Shown here in pieces: positions 36,987-45,870 of a stretch of 64,000 nt of DNA (positions within the stretch are counted from its first letter, which is position 1; each line of letters begins with the position of its first letter). Below the pieces are notes generated by a model, which saw only the letters and a list, made by a program, of their open reading frames with translations, was not told the origin of the DNA and searched no databases. Both the position numbers and the translations under genes were made by a program. The stretch is taken from positions 186,001 through 250,000 of the forward strand of contig NZ_RRYI01000004.1 in NCBI RefSeq assembly GCF_003931565.1, read 5' to 3'. Source of the DNA: Caulobacter sp. 602-1 (GTDB lineage Bacteria > Pseudomonadota > Alphaproteobacteria > Caulobacterales > Caulobacteraceae).

Positions 36987-37487
36987 ATGATCGATCAGAA
37001 GACTTACCGCGATGCGATGGCCAGGCTTGGTGCGGCCGTGAACGTCGTCACCACCGACGGCTCTGCTGGACGCCATGGCCTGACGGTTTCGGCCGTCTGC
37101 AGCATCACCGACGAGCCGCCCAGTCTGATGGTCTGCGTCAACCGTCGCTCGCGCAGCCACGCCATGATGACCGAGAACGGCGTGCTCTGCGTCAATGTCC
37201 TGGCCGGACGGCACGAGGCGCTGTCCATGGCGTTCGCCGGGCGCGCCGAGGTCGACGCGGACCGGTTTGCCGGGGGCGCCTGGACGAGCCTCGCCACGGG
37301 ATGTCCCGTCCTCGAAGACGCCGTCGTGGCCTTTGATTGCAAGATCACCCTGTCGCGTTACATCGGCACGCACAGCGCCTTTCTTTGCGAGGTGCAAGCG
37401 ATCCGGACGAGCGACGGCGCCGAAGGTCTGATCTATTTCGATCGGGCCTTCCATCGGATCGGCGCGCCGAGCCTGCAGGCCCTCTAA
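36987..37487 (+). CDS. iacG: NAD(P)H:flavin reductase (HpaC/IacG-like)
   Basis: A 166-residue flavin reductase-like protein with LGAAVNVVTTDGSAGRHGLTVSAVCSITDEPP and GVLCVNVLAG. It should supply reduced flavin to the IacA monooxygenase. It is the last gene of the operon, and its stop is only 3 bp from the stop of the convergent MarR gene. Confidence 0.88.
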   Translation: MIDQKTYRDAMARLGAAVNVVTTDGSAGRHGLTVSAVCSITDEPPSLMVCVNRRSRSHAMMTENGVLCVNVLAGRHEALSMAFAGRAEVDADRFAGGAWTSLATGCPVLEDAVVAFDCKITLSRYIGTHSAFLCEVQAIRTSDGAEGLIYFDRAFHRIGAPSLQAL

Positions 37488-37490
37488 AGT

Positions 37491-37946
37491 CTAGATCTTC
37501 TGAAGGTTGTCGAAGACCCGGGCGAGAATCTGGTTGAGTTTGGTGACGTCCCGGTTGGCGATCGAGCCGAAGGCGCGGCCATAGACCCGCTCGGCCTCAT
37601 GCCAGGCCTGCTCGCGCGCCTTCAAGCCCGCGGGCGTCAGCAGAACCTCGGTCACGCGCGCGTCGGTCGCCCGCGGCCGGCAGTGGACCAGACCATCCGA
37701 CTGCATGCGCTGGATGATCTTGGTCATCGTCGGCAATTTGACGATCGCCTGTTCGGCGATTTCGCCGACGCTGGCGCAGCCGCTTTCGTGAATCGACATC
37801 AGCACTCGCCAGCGCGGCACATCCAGGCCGATCTTCTTGAGCGCGCTCTCGATGTTGGCCAGATAGAGCGCACTGGCGCGCGTCAGCCAGTAGAACGGCC
37901 AGTCGGCTTTGCGGAACGAGGTTTCGCTGTCGTCGGACGCCGTCAT
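37491..37946 (-). CDS. iacR: MarR family regulator (IacR-like)
   Basis: A 151-residue winged-helix regulator of the MarR type: dimerisation helices at both ends, recognition region CASVGEIAEQAIVKLPTMTKIIQRMQSDGLV and wing RATDARVTEVLLTPAG. MarR proteins linked to iac operons repress them and release on binding IAA or an early product. It is convergent with iacG, and its own promoter contains a TTGGACGTTCAA palindrome 27 bp before the start, which suggests autoregulation. Confidence 0.88.
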   Translation of the reverse strand: MTASDDSETSFRKADWPFYWLTRASALYLANIESALKKIGLDVPRWRVLMSIHESGCASVGEIAEQAIVKLPTMTKIIQRMQSDGLVHCRPRATDARVTEVLLTPAGLKAREQAWHEAERVYGRAFGSIANRDVTKLNQILARVFDNLQKI

Positions 37947-37971
37947 CGAGCCCCTGGGATCACTACGCGGT

Positions 37972-37986
37972 TTGGACGTTCAATAG
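37972..37986. promoter_or_regulatory. Putative IacR operator in its own promoter
   Basis: TTTGGACGTTCAATA contains the near-palindrome TTGGACGTTCAA, one base per arm off the TTGAA-N2-TTCAA pattern. A half-site GAGTTCAACC follows at 37988-37997. The remaining bases up to the M20 gene end (38177) hold nothing recognisable. Confidence 0.5.
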
Positions 37987-38176
37987 CGAGTTCAACCTAC
38001 CGCGTCACGCTGAGATCGACGCGGGGCGGGCTTGGCCGCCGCCGCCAAGGCGGCCGACCAGATTTGCTCCGTACGCCGATAGGGGCCAAGGGGCCGCAAG
38101 ACCCTGGACAGTCGCGACCCAGGGCCAATCCCGGACCGGGGGTGAGCGTCTGCGAAGGGCGCGCGCCGCTCAAGGA

Positions 38177-39478
38177 TCAGGGATGCTCGACGCCGGTCTG
38201 CAGCAGGATGACCTGGAGCGCGGTGGCGATGTTGAGGGGGTCGTGCGCGGGATCGAGCGTGAGGCTTTCCTCGGGCGAGTGGCCGTCCTTGGCGCTGAAG
38301 CCCGGCCCGATCACGATGGCCGGAAGACCCAGGCTCATCGGCAGGTTGGCGTCCGTACTGGCCGAGTCGTAGCGCGGCGTCAGGCCCGCCGAGCGCATGG
38401 CCGCTTCGGCTCTCTGGACGAGAGGATCCTCCTTGCCGGTGCGGCCGGCGGGGCGGTCGCCCAGAACCTCGGTTTCCAGACGGATCGATCCCTTGAGGGT
38501 TGACCGGGCGGCGTTTTCTCCCGCGACCGCCTGGTCGAGGGCGTCGCGCAAACGCGCCTCGAGAGCCTCGAGCGCCCGGGGGTCTTCGGAACGCATGTCG
38601 ATGCTCATCGACATCTGGGTCGGAATGACATTGGGCGAGGTCCCGCCGGACACGACCCCGACATTGTAGGTCGTGCGCGTGGCCGGATCGGTGGTGATCC
38701 GGCTGATCGCGGTCATGGCGCCGGCCATGGCGTAACCTGGATTGACGATGCCGAAATCGCTGAAACTATGACCGCCGGGTCCCGTGAAGGTGACCTTGTA
38801 GCGCCGGGCCCCCACGGCGACATTGATCAGTTGGCCGGCGGCGGCCGGCTCGAAAACGATCACGCTGGCGATCTTGCCGGCATAGGGACCATGCTGGAAA
38901 AGATGCCGGACCCCGCGCAGGTCCCCCAGACCTTCCTCGCCGACGCTGCCCACGAACAGAATATCGGCGCGGGTGCGAACCTTGGCGGCGGCCAGGGCGC
39001 GGGCGTAGGTCGCCAATACGGCAAGCGGGAAGGTGTCGTCGCCCACGCCCGGCGCATGGAGGGTCAGGCCCTCGCGGCGAACCTTCACCGGGACGCCTTC
39101 GGGAAAGACAGTGTCCAGATGAGCGATCACCGCGACCAGGGGGCCCTTGCCCTCGCCCTTGCGCAAGGCCGTCACATTGCCGACCGCGTCAATCTCGACG
39201 TTCTGGAGTCCCGCATCCTGAAGCAACTGGGCGAAAGCCTTGGCGCGGGCCTCCTCCTTGAAGGTCGGCGCGGGGATCTCGGTGAGCGTCACGCCTTCGC
39301 GCACGGTGCGTTCGTAGTCGTTGGTGATCGCCGTCTGGAGCGCGACGAACGTCCGGCTCTTGCGCAGGGCTTGGGCCTGTTTGTCGATCGTCGGGGAAGG
39401 TTGAGCCAGCGCGACGCTTGCCGTGCTGAACGCGAGGCTCAGGATGAGCGCTGGGGTGAGCCTGGTCTTGACGTGCAT
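38177..39478 (-). CDS. Secreted M20 family metallopeptidase
   Basis: A 433-residue M20 peptidase with a signal peptide (ALILSLAFSTASVALA-QPS). Metal-site motifs include IAHLDTVFP, GVGDDTFPLAVL, GSVGEEGLGD (catalytic Glu and metal Glu) and a dimerisation domain (ARRYKVTFTGPGGHSFSDFG). The ATG at 39478 is taken because it gives the signal peptide; the frame runs on to a TTG at 39532 inside the operator region. Plant and bacterial amidohydrolases that release IAA from amino-acid conjugates belong to the broader M20 group. With the IacR-like site in its promoter a periplasmic conjugate hydrolase is a reasonable hypothesis, although a general di/tripeptidase is the conservative call. Confidence 0.83.
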   Translation of the reverse strand: MHVKTRLTPALILSLAFSTASVALAQPSPTIDKQAQALRKSRTFVALQTAITNDYERTVREGVTLTEIPAPTFKEEARAKAFAQLLQDAGLQNVEIDAVGNVTALRKGEGKGPLVAVIAHLDTVFPEGVPVKVRREGLTLHAPGVGDDTFPLAVLATYARALAAAKVRTRADILFVGSVGEEGLGDLRGVRHLFQHGPYAGKIASVIVFEPAAAGQLINVAVGARRYKVTFTGPGGHSFSDFGIVNPGYAMAGAMTAISRITTDPATRTTYNVGVVSGGTSPNVIPTQMSMSIDMRSEDPRALEALEARLRDALDQAVAGENAARSTLKGSIRLETEVLGDRPAGRTGKEDPLVQRAEAAMRSAGLTPRYDSASTDANLPMSLGLPAIVIGPGFSAKDGHSPEESLTLDPAHDPLNIATALQVILLQTGVEHP

Positions 39479-39536
39479 GCCTGGGGTGTTCCGTCTGATT
39501 GAGGATGGCGCGGCGCCGCGATCGTCACTCAATTAC

Positions 39537-39550
39537 GTGAAATTTCAACT
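39537..39550. promoter_or_regulatory. Putative IacR operator upstream of the M20 peptidase gene
   Basis: GTGAAATTTCAAC with flanking AATTAC on the left resembles the other sites (AATTAC-x-TGAAA ... TCAACT compared with 27896). It lies about 60 bp before the peptidase start, in the 453-bp divergent gap between the peptidase and the TonB receptor gene; the rest of that gap has no gene. Confidence 0.5.
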
Positions 39551-39807
39551 TTTTTGTTTCGGATGTCGTGAGTGTTCATAGTCATCTCCCTGGTTCCTCC
39601 CTTCATGGAGGGGTATCGGGTTCTCGCGGAATTACAGTGATTTAGGTATCTTGGCCGCGCGCATCGCTCGGGGGCTGCAACCATCGGGCGCGGCATCGGG
39701 CGCATCGCGAAACTTCCGCGTGCTCGGCGGCGCCCATTTGGTGAGCGGCCACCTCTACAACGCGCGTGACAGCTGTGCAAAAACGTGATTATTCAACTAT
39801 CGAAAGA

Positions 39808-39823
39808 TGAACATTCAAATAAA
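39808..39823. promoter_or_regulatory. Putative IacR operator upstream of the TonB receptor gene
   Basis: ATGAACATTCAAATAA carries the same GAACATTCAA decamer as the site at 29911-29932. A further partial site, ATTATTCAACTAT, is at 39789-39801. It lies ~110 bp before the receptor start (39932). Confidence 0.55.
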
Positions 39824-39931
39824 TGAGTGACTGACGTCCTGCCTTGCCCGCTACCTCGGCTTCACGGTTTGCGGAGGCGGCGGCGGCAGAAATCGGCCGC
39901 CAGAGCCTTCGATAAAAAGGGGAGAACCAAG

Positions 39932-42151
39932 ATGAAGTGGAATCTGTTGAACACCGTTGGCCTGATCGCGATCAGCACCAGCGGCGTCCTGATCGCCCCG
40001 GCGATCGCCTTCGCCCAGGCCGGGCCGGGCGCGGCGACCGAGCCGAGCCAGGACGTCCAGCTGGAGGAGGTGGTCGTCACCGCCGAGAAGCGGACGAGCA
40101 CCGAACAGAAAACGGCGATCTCGATGAGCGTCATTGATGCGTCGGTGCTCAAGCGCGAAGGCGTGGGCAACCTGCAGGACATCACCACCATCGCGCCGGC
40201 GGTCAGTTTCGCGACCCAGAACGCCTCCGTCGTCGTCGGCATCCGCGGCGTCTCGAGCCGCGACACCAACGAGATCGGCGATCCGGCCGTGTCGATCAGC
40301 GTCGATGGCTTCTACACCCAGCGATCGGTGGGCTTGAACTCGACCGTGTTTGATCTGGAGCGGGTTGAAGTGCTGCGGGGTCCGCAAGGAACGCTGCTGG
40401 GCCGCAACGCCACGGGCGGCGCGATCAACATGATCACCGCCAAGCCGGGCGAAGAATTCTCCGCCTACGCCTCGGCCGAAGCGGGCAGCTACAACGCCTT
40501 CAACACCACGGGGATGGTCAATATTCCGCTCAGCGACGCGGTCAAGCTGCGTGTGGCGTTCCAGACCCGCGACCGCGACGGCTATCGCAAGAACCCAGTC
40601 GGCGAGGCCGGCGACGACGAGCACTCCAAGGCCGCCCGCGTCCACTTGGCGTTTGAACCCAACGAGCGCTGGTCGAGCTTGGTGACGGCGGAATACGCCA
40701 CGGTCGACGGGGTGGGCCCGGTGGTCCAGGCCGTCCCCCAGCGCAATACCTCCGCAGGCGTGCTGGACCTGTCACGCCCCACCATCCCGGGCGATGGCAA
40801 GACCTTCGCGGTTCCGGCCGGCGGCTTCATGGACATCGACACGACCGGGGTGCGCTGGACCACCACCTACAAGTTCGACGGGGCGAGCCTGACCTATCTG
40901 GGCGGCTATCGCCACCAGGACTACAAGCGGCTGAACACGCTGGGCGGCCAGTACGGCACCAACCGCGCGAACTTCACCTACAACGAAGCAAATATCGCCG
41001 ACACCTGGAACAACGAGCTGCGACTGACCTCGGACAACGACAGTCGGCTCAAATGGCAGGTCGGCGCCTATGCCTTCCACGAGAAGAACGACGTCTCGAC
41101 GGTGTTTCAGGACTATCGCAACAGCCTGACGCTGTTGGAGACGGCGACCCCGCTTCAGACCTATGTCTATCCCGACGTGATCGCCAAATCCTGGGCGCTG
41201 TTTGGCCAGGGCTCGTACGATCTGACCGATACGCTGAAGGTTGAAGCGGGTCTGCGCTACTCGTCGGATGACAAGAGCCGCACCGGTTTCAATCGCGTGG
41301 CCAACATTGGCGCCTATCTGGCCAGCGGAGCGCTCAACTACGTCACCACGCCGCAGAACTCGAAAGTGAGCTCGGAGAAGACCACCGTCCACGCGGCGCT
41401 GAACTGGCAGGCGACGCCGCGCAACCTCCTCTACGCCAAGTTCGACACCGGCTATAAGGCCGGCGGTTTCACCGATCTCAACATCTACGGCCCCGAGACG
41501 ATCAAGGCCTACGAGATCGGTTCGAAGAACCGCTTCTTCGACAACCGCCTGCAGATCAACCTCGACGCCTACTACTACGACTACGCCAACCAGCAAGTCT
41601 CCCAGGCCGCGCTCACCTCGGCCGGGTCGCTGGGCACCCTGATCCTCAACGCCGGCAGCACCAAGTACTATGGCGTCGAGGTCGAGGGCGTGGCCAAGCT
41701 CACGGCGGCCGATCGTCTCAACTTCTTCCTAGGCTACAACCACGGGCGCTATGAGGACTTCGCCGTCCTGACCAGCGGCGCGAACCTACAAATGAAGGGG
41801 CATCGCCCGCCGCAGTCGCCGGACTGGAGCGCCAATCTCGGCTACCAGCATCAGTGGAATGTCCTGGGCGGGGCGCTGACGGCGCGGGCTCAGACCCACT
41901 ACGAAAGCAAGAGCTATTTCACCTTCTACAACTATGGCGCCGACAGCCAGCCAGCCTACTTCCGATCGGACGCGGTCATTACCTACGCGCCCGACAGCGG
42001 CAAGTGGCAGCTAGAAGGCTATGTGCGCAACATCGAGGATCGGCTGATCCTGGCCAACGCGCAGAATCCCGCCAGCACCACCTACCTGGCGTACCGGTAT
42101 CAATATCAACCGCCGCGCACCTACGGTGTGAAGTTGACCGTCAACTGGTAG
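39932..42151 (+). CDS. TonB-dependent receptor (iac-associated)
   Basis: A 739-residue outer-membrane receptor: signal peptide (LIAISTSGVLIAPAIAFA-QAG), TonB-box region LEEVVVTAEKR, plug with VGIRGVSSRDTNE, GPQGTLLGRNATGGAINMIT, and a barrel ending in NW (KLTVNW). No STN signalling domain. The ATG at 39932 has AGGGGAG 10 bp upstream. The sequence type is that of the large proteobacterial family for complex organic substrates rather than siderophores. It is divergent from the secreted M20 peptidase with IacR-like sites between them, so it may take up an auxin conjugate or another plant compound. Confidence 0.87.
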   Translation: MKWNLLNTVGLIAISTSGVLIAPAIAFAQAGPGAATEPSQDVQLEEVVVTAEKRTSTEQKTAISMSVIDASVLKREGVGNLQDITTIAPAVSFATQNASVVVGIRGVSSRDTNEIGDPAVSISVDGFYTQRSVGLNSTVFDLERVEVLRGPQGTLLGRNATGGAINMITAKPGEEFSAYASAEAGSYNAFNTTGMVNIPLSDAVKLRVAFQTRDRDGYRKNPVGEAGDDEHSKAARVHLAFEPNERWSSLVTAEYATVDGVGPVVQAVPQRNTSAGVLDLSRPTIPGDGKTFAVPAGGFMDIDTTGVRWTTTYKFDGASLTYLGGYRHQDYKRLNTLGGQYGTNRANFTYNEANIADTWNNELRLTSDNDSRLKWQVGAYAFHEKNDVSTVFQDYRNSLTLLETATPLQTYVYPDVIAKSWALFGQGSYDLTDTLKVEAGLRYSSDDKSRTGFNRVANIGAYLASGALNYVTTPQNSKVSSEKTTVHAALNWQATPRNLLYAKFDTGYKAGGFTDLNIYGPETIKAYEIGSKNRFFDNRLQINLDAYYYDYANQQVSQAALTSAGSLGTLILNAGSTKYYGVEVEGVAKLTAADRLNFFLGYNHGRYEDFAVLTSGANLQMKGHRPPQSPDWSANLGYQHQWNVLGGALTARAQTHYESKSYFTFYNYGADSQPAYFRSDAVITYAPDSGKWQLEGYVRNIEDRLILANAQNPASTTYLAYRYQYQPPRTYGVKLTVNW

Positions 42152-42170
42152 GCCGACACAAGAATGCCAG

Positions 42171-42198
42171 GGCGATCCGGTCGAGAGATCGGATCGCC
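42171..42198 (+). terminator. Probable terminator after the TonB receptor gene
   Basis: The arms GGCGATCCGGTC and GATCGGATCGCC pair over 12 bp with one G-T type mismatch around the tetraloop GAGA, 19 bp after the receptor stop. GCCGTTTG follows, without a long T-run. Confidence 0.65.
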
Positions 42199-42531
42199 GC
42201 CGTTTGTGCAAGCCGGCCCTGGCGGCCATGACGTGATCGCGGCGCACCGGGAGCTTTGCCGGCGCTCCTGGTGATCGATGTCGGCATCGCGGCTTTTGGG
42301 CCCATTTCGTGGCCGTCACCGTGAGCACGCGGTTTGCGGAACGTCGCTTGACGCCGCGTCGACGCCGTCCAGGGCCAGACGCCGCTCGGAGCGACCAACG
42401 CTCGGGTTTTGCGGCGACCAATCGCCCAGTATCGGCAGGGGGGGCGCCGTACGGTTGTCTGTCCACTGTTCGTCGTATCCTGGGAGGCAGGACGAGCTGG
42501 CCATCAACGGCTGGGCCATGCGCCAGGCGGG

Positions 42532-42932
42532 TTGATCAGGGCGCGTGCGACGATCATTCAGCAGAAGACGGGTCAACCCGTCCCTTCGAGATCACCGAGC
42601 CCACGCGAGATGCTCTGGCCGCATGGATCAAGGTTCGCGGCCGTCGATACGACGACTGGCTGTTTCCAAGCCGCAGTCGCTCGGGACAGCACGTCAGCAC
42701 CCGGCAATACGCCCGACTGGTCGATAAGTGGGTTTCGGTGATCGAGCTCGAGCCGCGGGCGTACGGGACGCACAGCCTCAGACGAACCAAGGTCGCCATG
42801 ATCTACAAGAAGACAGGCAACCTGTGAGCCTGCCAGCTTCTCCTCGGGCATCGGAAGCTGGAAAGTACGGTTCGATATCTCGGCATCGAGGTCGACGACG
42901 CCCTTGAGGTGTCTGAGGCGATCGATCTGTAG
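42532..42932 (+). pseudogene. Tyrosine recombinase/integrase remnant (C-terminal catalytic half, frameshift and nonsense mutation)
   Basis: Two frames together give the C-terminal catalytic domain. LIRARATIIQQKTGQPV is read in one frame up to about 42585. A one-base loss then moves to FEITEPTRDALAAWIKVRG, TRQYARLVDKW, GTHSLRRTKVAMIYKKTGNL. An in-frame TGA (42825-42827, where CGA=Arg would be expected) is followed in the same frame by ACQLLLGHRKLESTVRYLG and a natural end at TAG 42930-42932. The HSLRR and GH...Y active-site motifs are intact. The region 42199-42531 has no recognisable N-terminal half. 42933-43113 shows nothing. Confidence 0.82.
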
Positions 42933-43113
42933 GTCGCGCTCCGCTCCAGATCGTGCTGCGGCGGCCGACGGTCACGAGATGGTCTGGTTGGCGAAGGTCG
43001 TGTTCTCGGAGCCGGCCCAATGGCGGCTCTTGGCGCTTCCTGGATACTCGACGTCAGCCGAGCTGCGCTGCGCAGGCGGCGGCGGAATATCGCGCTTGTC
43101 CTAGTACCTCAGT

Positions 43114-43127
43114 TTGACCTCGATCAA
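43114..43127. promoter_or_regulatory. FNR/FixK-like box upstream of the patatin-PLD genes
   Basis: TTGACCTCGATCAA fits TTGAY-N4-ATCAA, the anaerobox pattern of FNR/FixK regulators. Its centre is 33 bp before the ATG at 43154. For a class II promoter (site at -41.5) transcription would begin near 43162, so translation might start at the in-frame GTGs near 43205-43208 instead. Confidence 0.55.
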
Positions 43128-43153
43128 GCCGCGCGCGCCAAAGCTCGTGCGTG

Positions 43154-44365
43154 ATGGACCCGGTCCGAACAGACGGACCTGCTGAACGTCCTTTTGCCGA
43201 GGCTGTGGTGTCGGATCACAAGTTTGACTGGGCTTTCGACGAATTCTGGTCCCGCCGCTTGCCCGCGCCGCTATCGTCGAAGGCCCAGCCCTCCGGCTTC
43301 GCCGGCGTGCGGCTGAGCTTCGAGGAGGCGGAAGCTTCACTCGAGGCCGCCGCCGAGCGTCTGGCCCTGCCCCGTCCGCACGGCGGGGAGCAATTCAACG
43401 TTCTGGCGATCTCCGGCGGCGCTGCGGGCGGCGCATACGGCGCCGGAGTCCTCCTGGGCCTGGGTTTGGCGGGAAGTCGTCCCCGGTTCGATATCGTGAC
43501 CGGAGTCAGCACGGGGGCCCTGATCGCGCCCTTCGCCTTCCTGGGCGCCGCGTGGGATGATCGGCTGAAGGAGGCCTATACCGGCGGACGCGCCGCCGAG
43601 CAGTTCCGGTGGACGGCGCTCGCGGGCGTGTTCCAGGGCGGTCTGCTGGCCGCCGAGAGCCTTGACGGCCTCATCGCCCCGTTCATCGACGAACCGATGC
43701 TCGACGCGATCGCCGCCGAGCATCGCCGCGGTCGACGCCTATTGATCGCCACGACCGATCTCGACAGCCAGACGCCCGCCATCTGGGATATGGGCGAGAT
43801 CGCGTGCCGAGGCGGCCCTTCAGCCGTGGAGATGTTCCGGTTGATCCTCGCTGCCTCCGCCAGCCTGCCGGGCCTGTTTCCGCCGCGCCTGATCCGTTGC
43901 GAAGCAGACGGCCAGGCCTTCGACGAGCTGCACGTCGACGGCGGCGTCACCGCTCCGCTGTTCGTGCTACCCGAAGCCTTGTTGCGGTGGCGCAGGGTCG
44001 GACGGCGATTGCGGCGGGGACGTGTCTACGTGCTCGTCAACACGGTGATCGACCCCTCGCCCCGCACGACCTCTCCAAGCCTGGCCGCCGTTCTCATCCG
44101 TAGCTTCGACACCATGCTGCGGGTTTCCTATCGGCAGGCGTTGAATGTCGCGACCGCCTTCTGCATCGGCAACAACATCCCCCTGAGCGTCGCTTCGATC
44201 CCCGACACACCGGCCGCGACAGCCAACGGCGCGATGCTCGACTTCGACACCGAGGCCATGAAGTCCACCTTCGAGGCCGGCTGCGCCGCTGCCATGGGCG
44301 AAGGCTTCTGGCAGGCCCCGGCGGTGCGGCTGGAGCCGTGGGAGGAGCTGGTGAACCGGTTATGA
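43154..44365 (+). CDS. Patatin-like phospholipase
   Basis: A 403-residue patatin-family protein. The Gly-rich oxyanion loop is at residues 87-98 (SGGAAGGAYGAG), the nucleophile Ser119 in GVSTG, and the second dyad member Asp262 in DGGV. The enzyme should hydrolyse acyl chains of phospholipids or neutral lipids using a Ser-Asp dyad. No signal peptide is visible, so the protein is probably cytoplasmic or membrane-associated. It overlaps the PLD-like gene by 4 bp (ATGA), so both act together on lipids or are co-regulated. Start uncertain: ATG 43154, with GTG 43151 and the GTGs near 43205 as alternatives because of the FixK-like box. Confidence 0.87.
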   Translation: MDPVRTDGPAERPFAEAVVSDHKFDWAFDEFWSRRLPAPLSSKAQPSGFAGVRLSFEEAEASLEAAAERLALPRPHGGEQFNVLAISGGAAGGAYGAGVLLGLGLAGSRPRFDIVTGVSTGALIAPFAFLGAAWDDRLKEAYTGGRAAEQFRWTALAGVFQGGLLAAESLDGLIAPFIDEPMLDAIAAEHRRGRRLLIATTDLDSQTPAIWDMGEIACRGGPSAVEMFRLILAASASLPGLFPPRLIRCEADGQAFDELHVDGGVTAPLFVLPEALLRWRRVGRRLRRGRVYVLVNTVIDPSPRTTSPSLAAVLIRSFDTMLRVSYRQALNVATAFCIGNNIPLSVASIPDTPAATANGAMLDFDTEAMKSTFEAGCAAAMGEGFWQAPAVRLEPWEELVNRL

Positions 44366-45870
44366 CGCTCCTCCGCCCGGGCGAAACCTGCTGGCGCGTG
44401 GAGACGGCCCGGCGGCTGGCCTTCCTGATCGACGCCCAGGCGTACTACGCCGCCCTGCTGGAGGCGCTCGAACGGGCCACGCAGTCGATCTGGATCCTGG
44501 GATGGGCCTTTGACCCGCGTACGCGGCTGGCGCCCGACGGCCACGAGGGGTCAAGCGACCCCGACGAGATCGGGCAGGTGCTCATTCGCCTCGCCAAAGC
44601 CAACCCGTCGCTCGACGTCCGCGTACTGATCTGGAAGTCGACACTCTCGGTCAACGGCAGCCACACGATGCTGGAGCACAGGGCGCGCAAGGCGTTCCGC
44701 GACACGCCGGTTCGGTATCGCGAGGATGGCGAGGTCCCGTTCGGCGCATGCCACCACCAGAAGGTCGTGGTCGTCGATGGCGAGATCGCCTTCTGCGGCG
44801 GCGCCGATATCACCGTGAACCGCTGGGACACGGTCGGGCATCGCGACGACGATCCGCGCCGGATCCTCCCGCACAGGGCTCGCCACGCGCCGCGGCACGA
44901 CGTGATGGTGCTGGTCGAGGGCAGGGCGGCGGCGGTGCTGGCCGATCTCTTCAGGACCCGATGGGCGCGCGCCTGGGGCGACGACTTCGTCCCCGACCAA
45001 AGCGGGGCCAACTGGCCCAGGGCCCAGTCGCCCCACCTGTCGGACACGCCGGTCGCCATAGCCCGGACGGAACCAGCCTACCGCGGGCGGCCGCTGGTCG
45101 ACGAGATCCTTCGGTTGCACTTGGCCTGCATCGCAGATGCGCGGGAGATGATCTATCTGGAGAACCAGTATTTCACCTCGCATCTGCTGACCGACGCGCT
45201 GGCGCGGCGGCTGGCCGAGCCCGAAGGGCCCGAGGTGATCCTGGTTCTCACCGGGCGGGCCCCGAGCTGGTTCGACCGTCTCACCATGGATCCGGCTCGC
45301 GCGCCGCTGGTCCGACGGCTGATTGCGGCGGACAGGCATGACCGCTTCCGCGCCTATGCGCCGAGGACGGCCCAGGGACGGCCGATCGTCGTGCACTCCA
45401 AGGTCAGCCTGTTCGATGATCGTGTGGCCCGAATTGGCTCGGCGAACCTCAACAATCGCGCCGAGGGATTCGACACCGAGTGCGAGGTCGCGCTCGAGGC
45501 GTGCGATCCGAGAACGCGGCGCGAGATCGCCCAGTTGCGAGATGTTCTCCTGGCGCACTATCTCGGCGTTCCCGAAGCGAGGCTCGCTGCGGCCCTGTCC
45601 GAGCACCGTAGGCTCATCGGCGCGATCGAGGCGCTCAACGGGCCGGGGCGCCTGCGGCCGATCAGACCGGGGCGGCTTGGGTGGTGGAGCGCCGTCGTGT
45701 CGGCCTGCCGGCTCGGCGATCCGGCGCATGCGGGCGAAAGCTGGCGCCTGGTCAAGGACCGCCGCCATCTCCCCGGCCCGCCGGACACATCTGGTCGACA
45801 GGGCTGGGCGGTGCGGGCAGCGCCCGGAAAGGCCGGCGATGCGTCGCGATCAGGGGGCGACGACCGTTGA
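44362..45870 (+). CDS. Phospholipase D-like protein
   Basis: A 502-residue PLD-superfamily enzyme with two HKD motifs: His132-x-Lys134-x4-Asp139 (HHQKVVVVDGE) and His345-x-Lys347-x4-Asp352 (VHSKVSLFDD) followed by GSANLNNR. No signal peptide. The length and the HKD spacing suggest phospholipase D/transphosphatidylase more than cardiolipin synthase, which would carry N-terminal membrane helices. The last ~50 residues (after RPIRPG) are basic and probably unstructured. Translationally coupled to the patatin gene. Confidence 0.87.
   Translation: MTLLRPGETCWRVETARRLAFLIDAQAYYAALLEALERATQSIWILGWAFDPRTRLAPDGHEGSSDPDEIGQVLIRLAKANPSLDVRVLIWKSTLSVNGSHTMLEHRARKAFRDTPVRYREDGEVPFGACHHQKVVVVDGEIAFCGGADITVNRWDTVGHRDDDPRRILPHRARHAPRHDVMVLVEGRAAAVLADLFRTRWARAWGDDFVPDQSGANWPRAQSPHLSDTPVAIARTEPAYRGRPLVDEILRLHLACIADAREMIYLENQYFTSHLLTDALARRLAEPEGPEVILVLTGRAPSWFDRLTMDPARAPLVRRLIAADRHDRFRAYAPRTAQGRPIVVHSKVSLFDDRVARIGSANLNNRAEGFDTECEVALEACDPRTRREIAQLRDVLLAHYLGVPEARLAAALSEHRRLIGAIEALNGPGRLRPIRPGRLGWWSAVVSACRLGDPAHAGESWRLVKDRRHLPGPPDTSGRQGWAVRAAPGKAGDASRSGGDDR

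Noticed and set aside
43081..45870. A cardiolipin synthase role for the PLD-like protein
   Set aside because: No N-terminal membrane helices and a patatin partner; called PLD-like instead.
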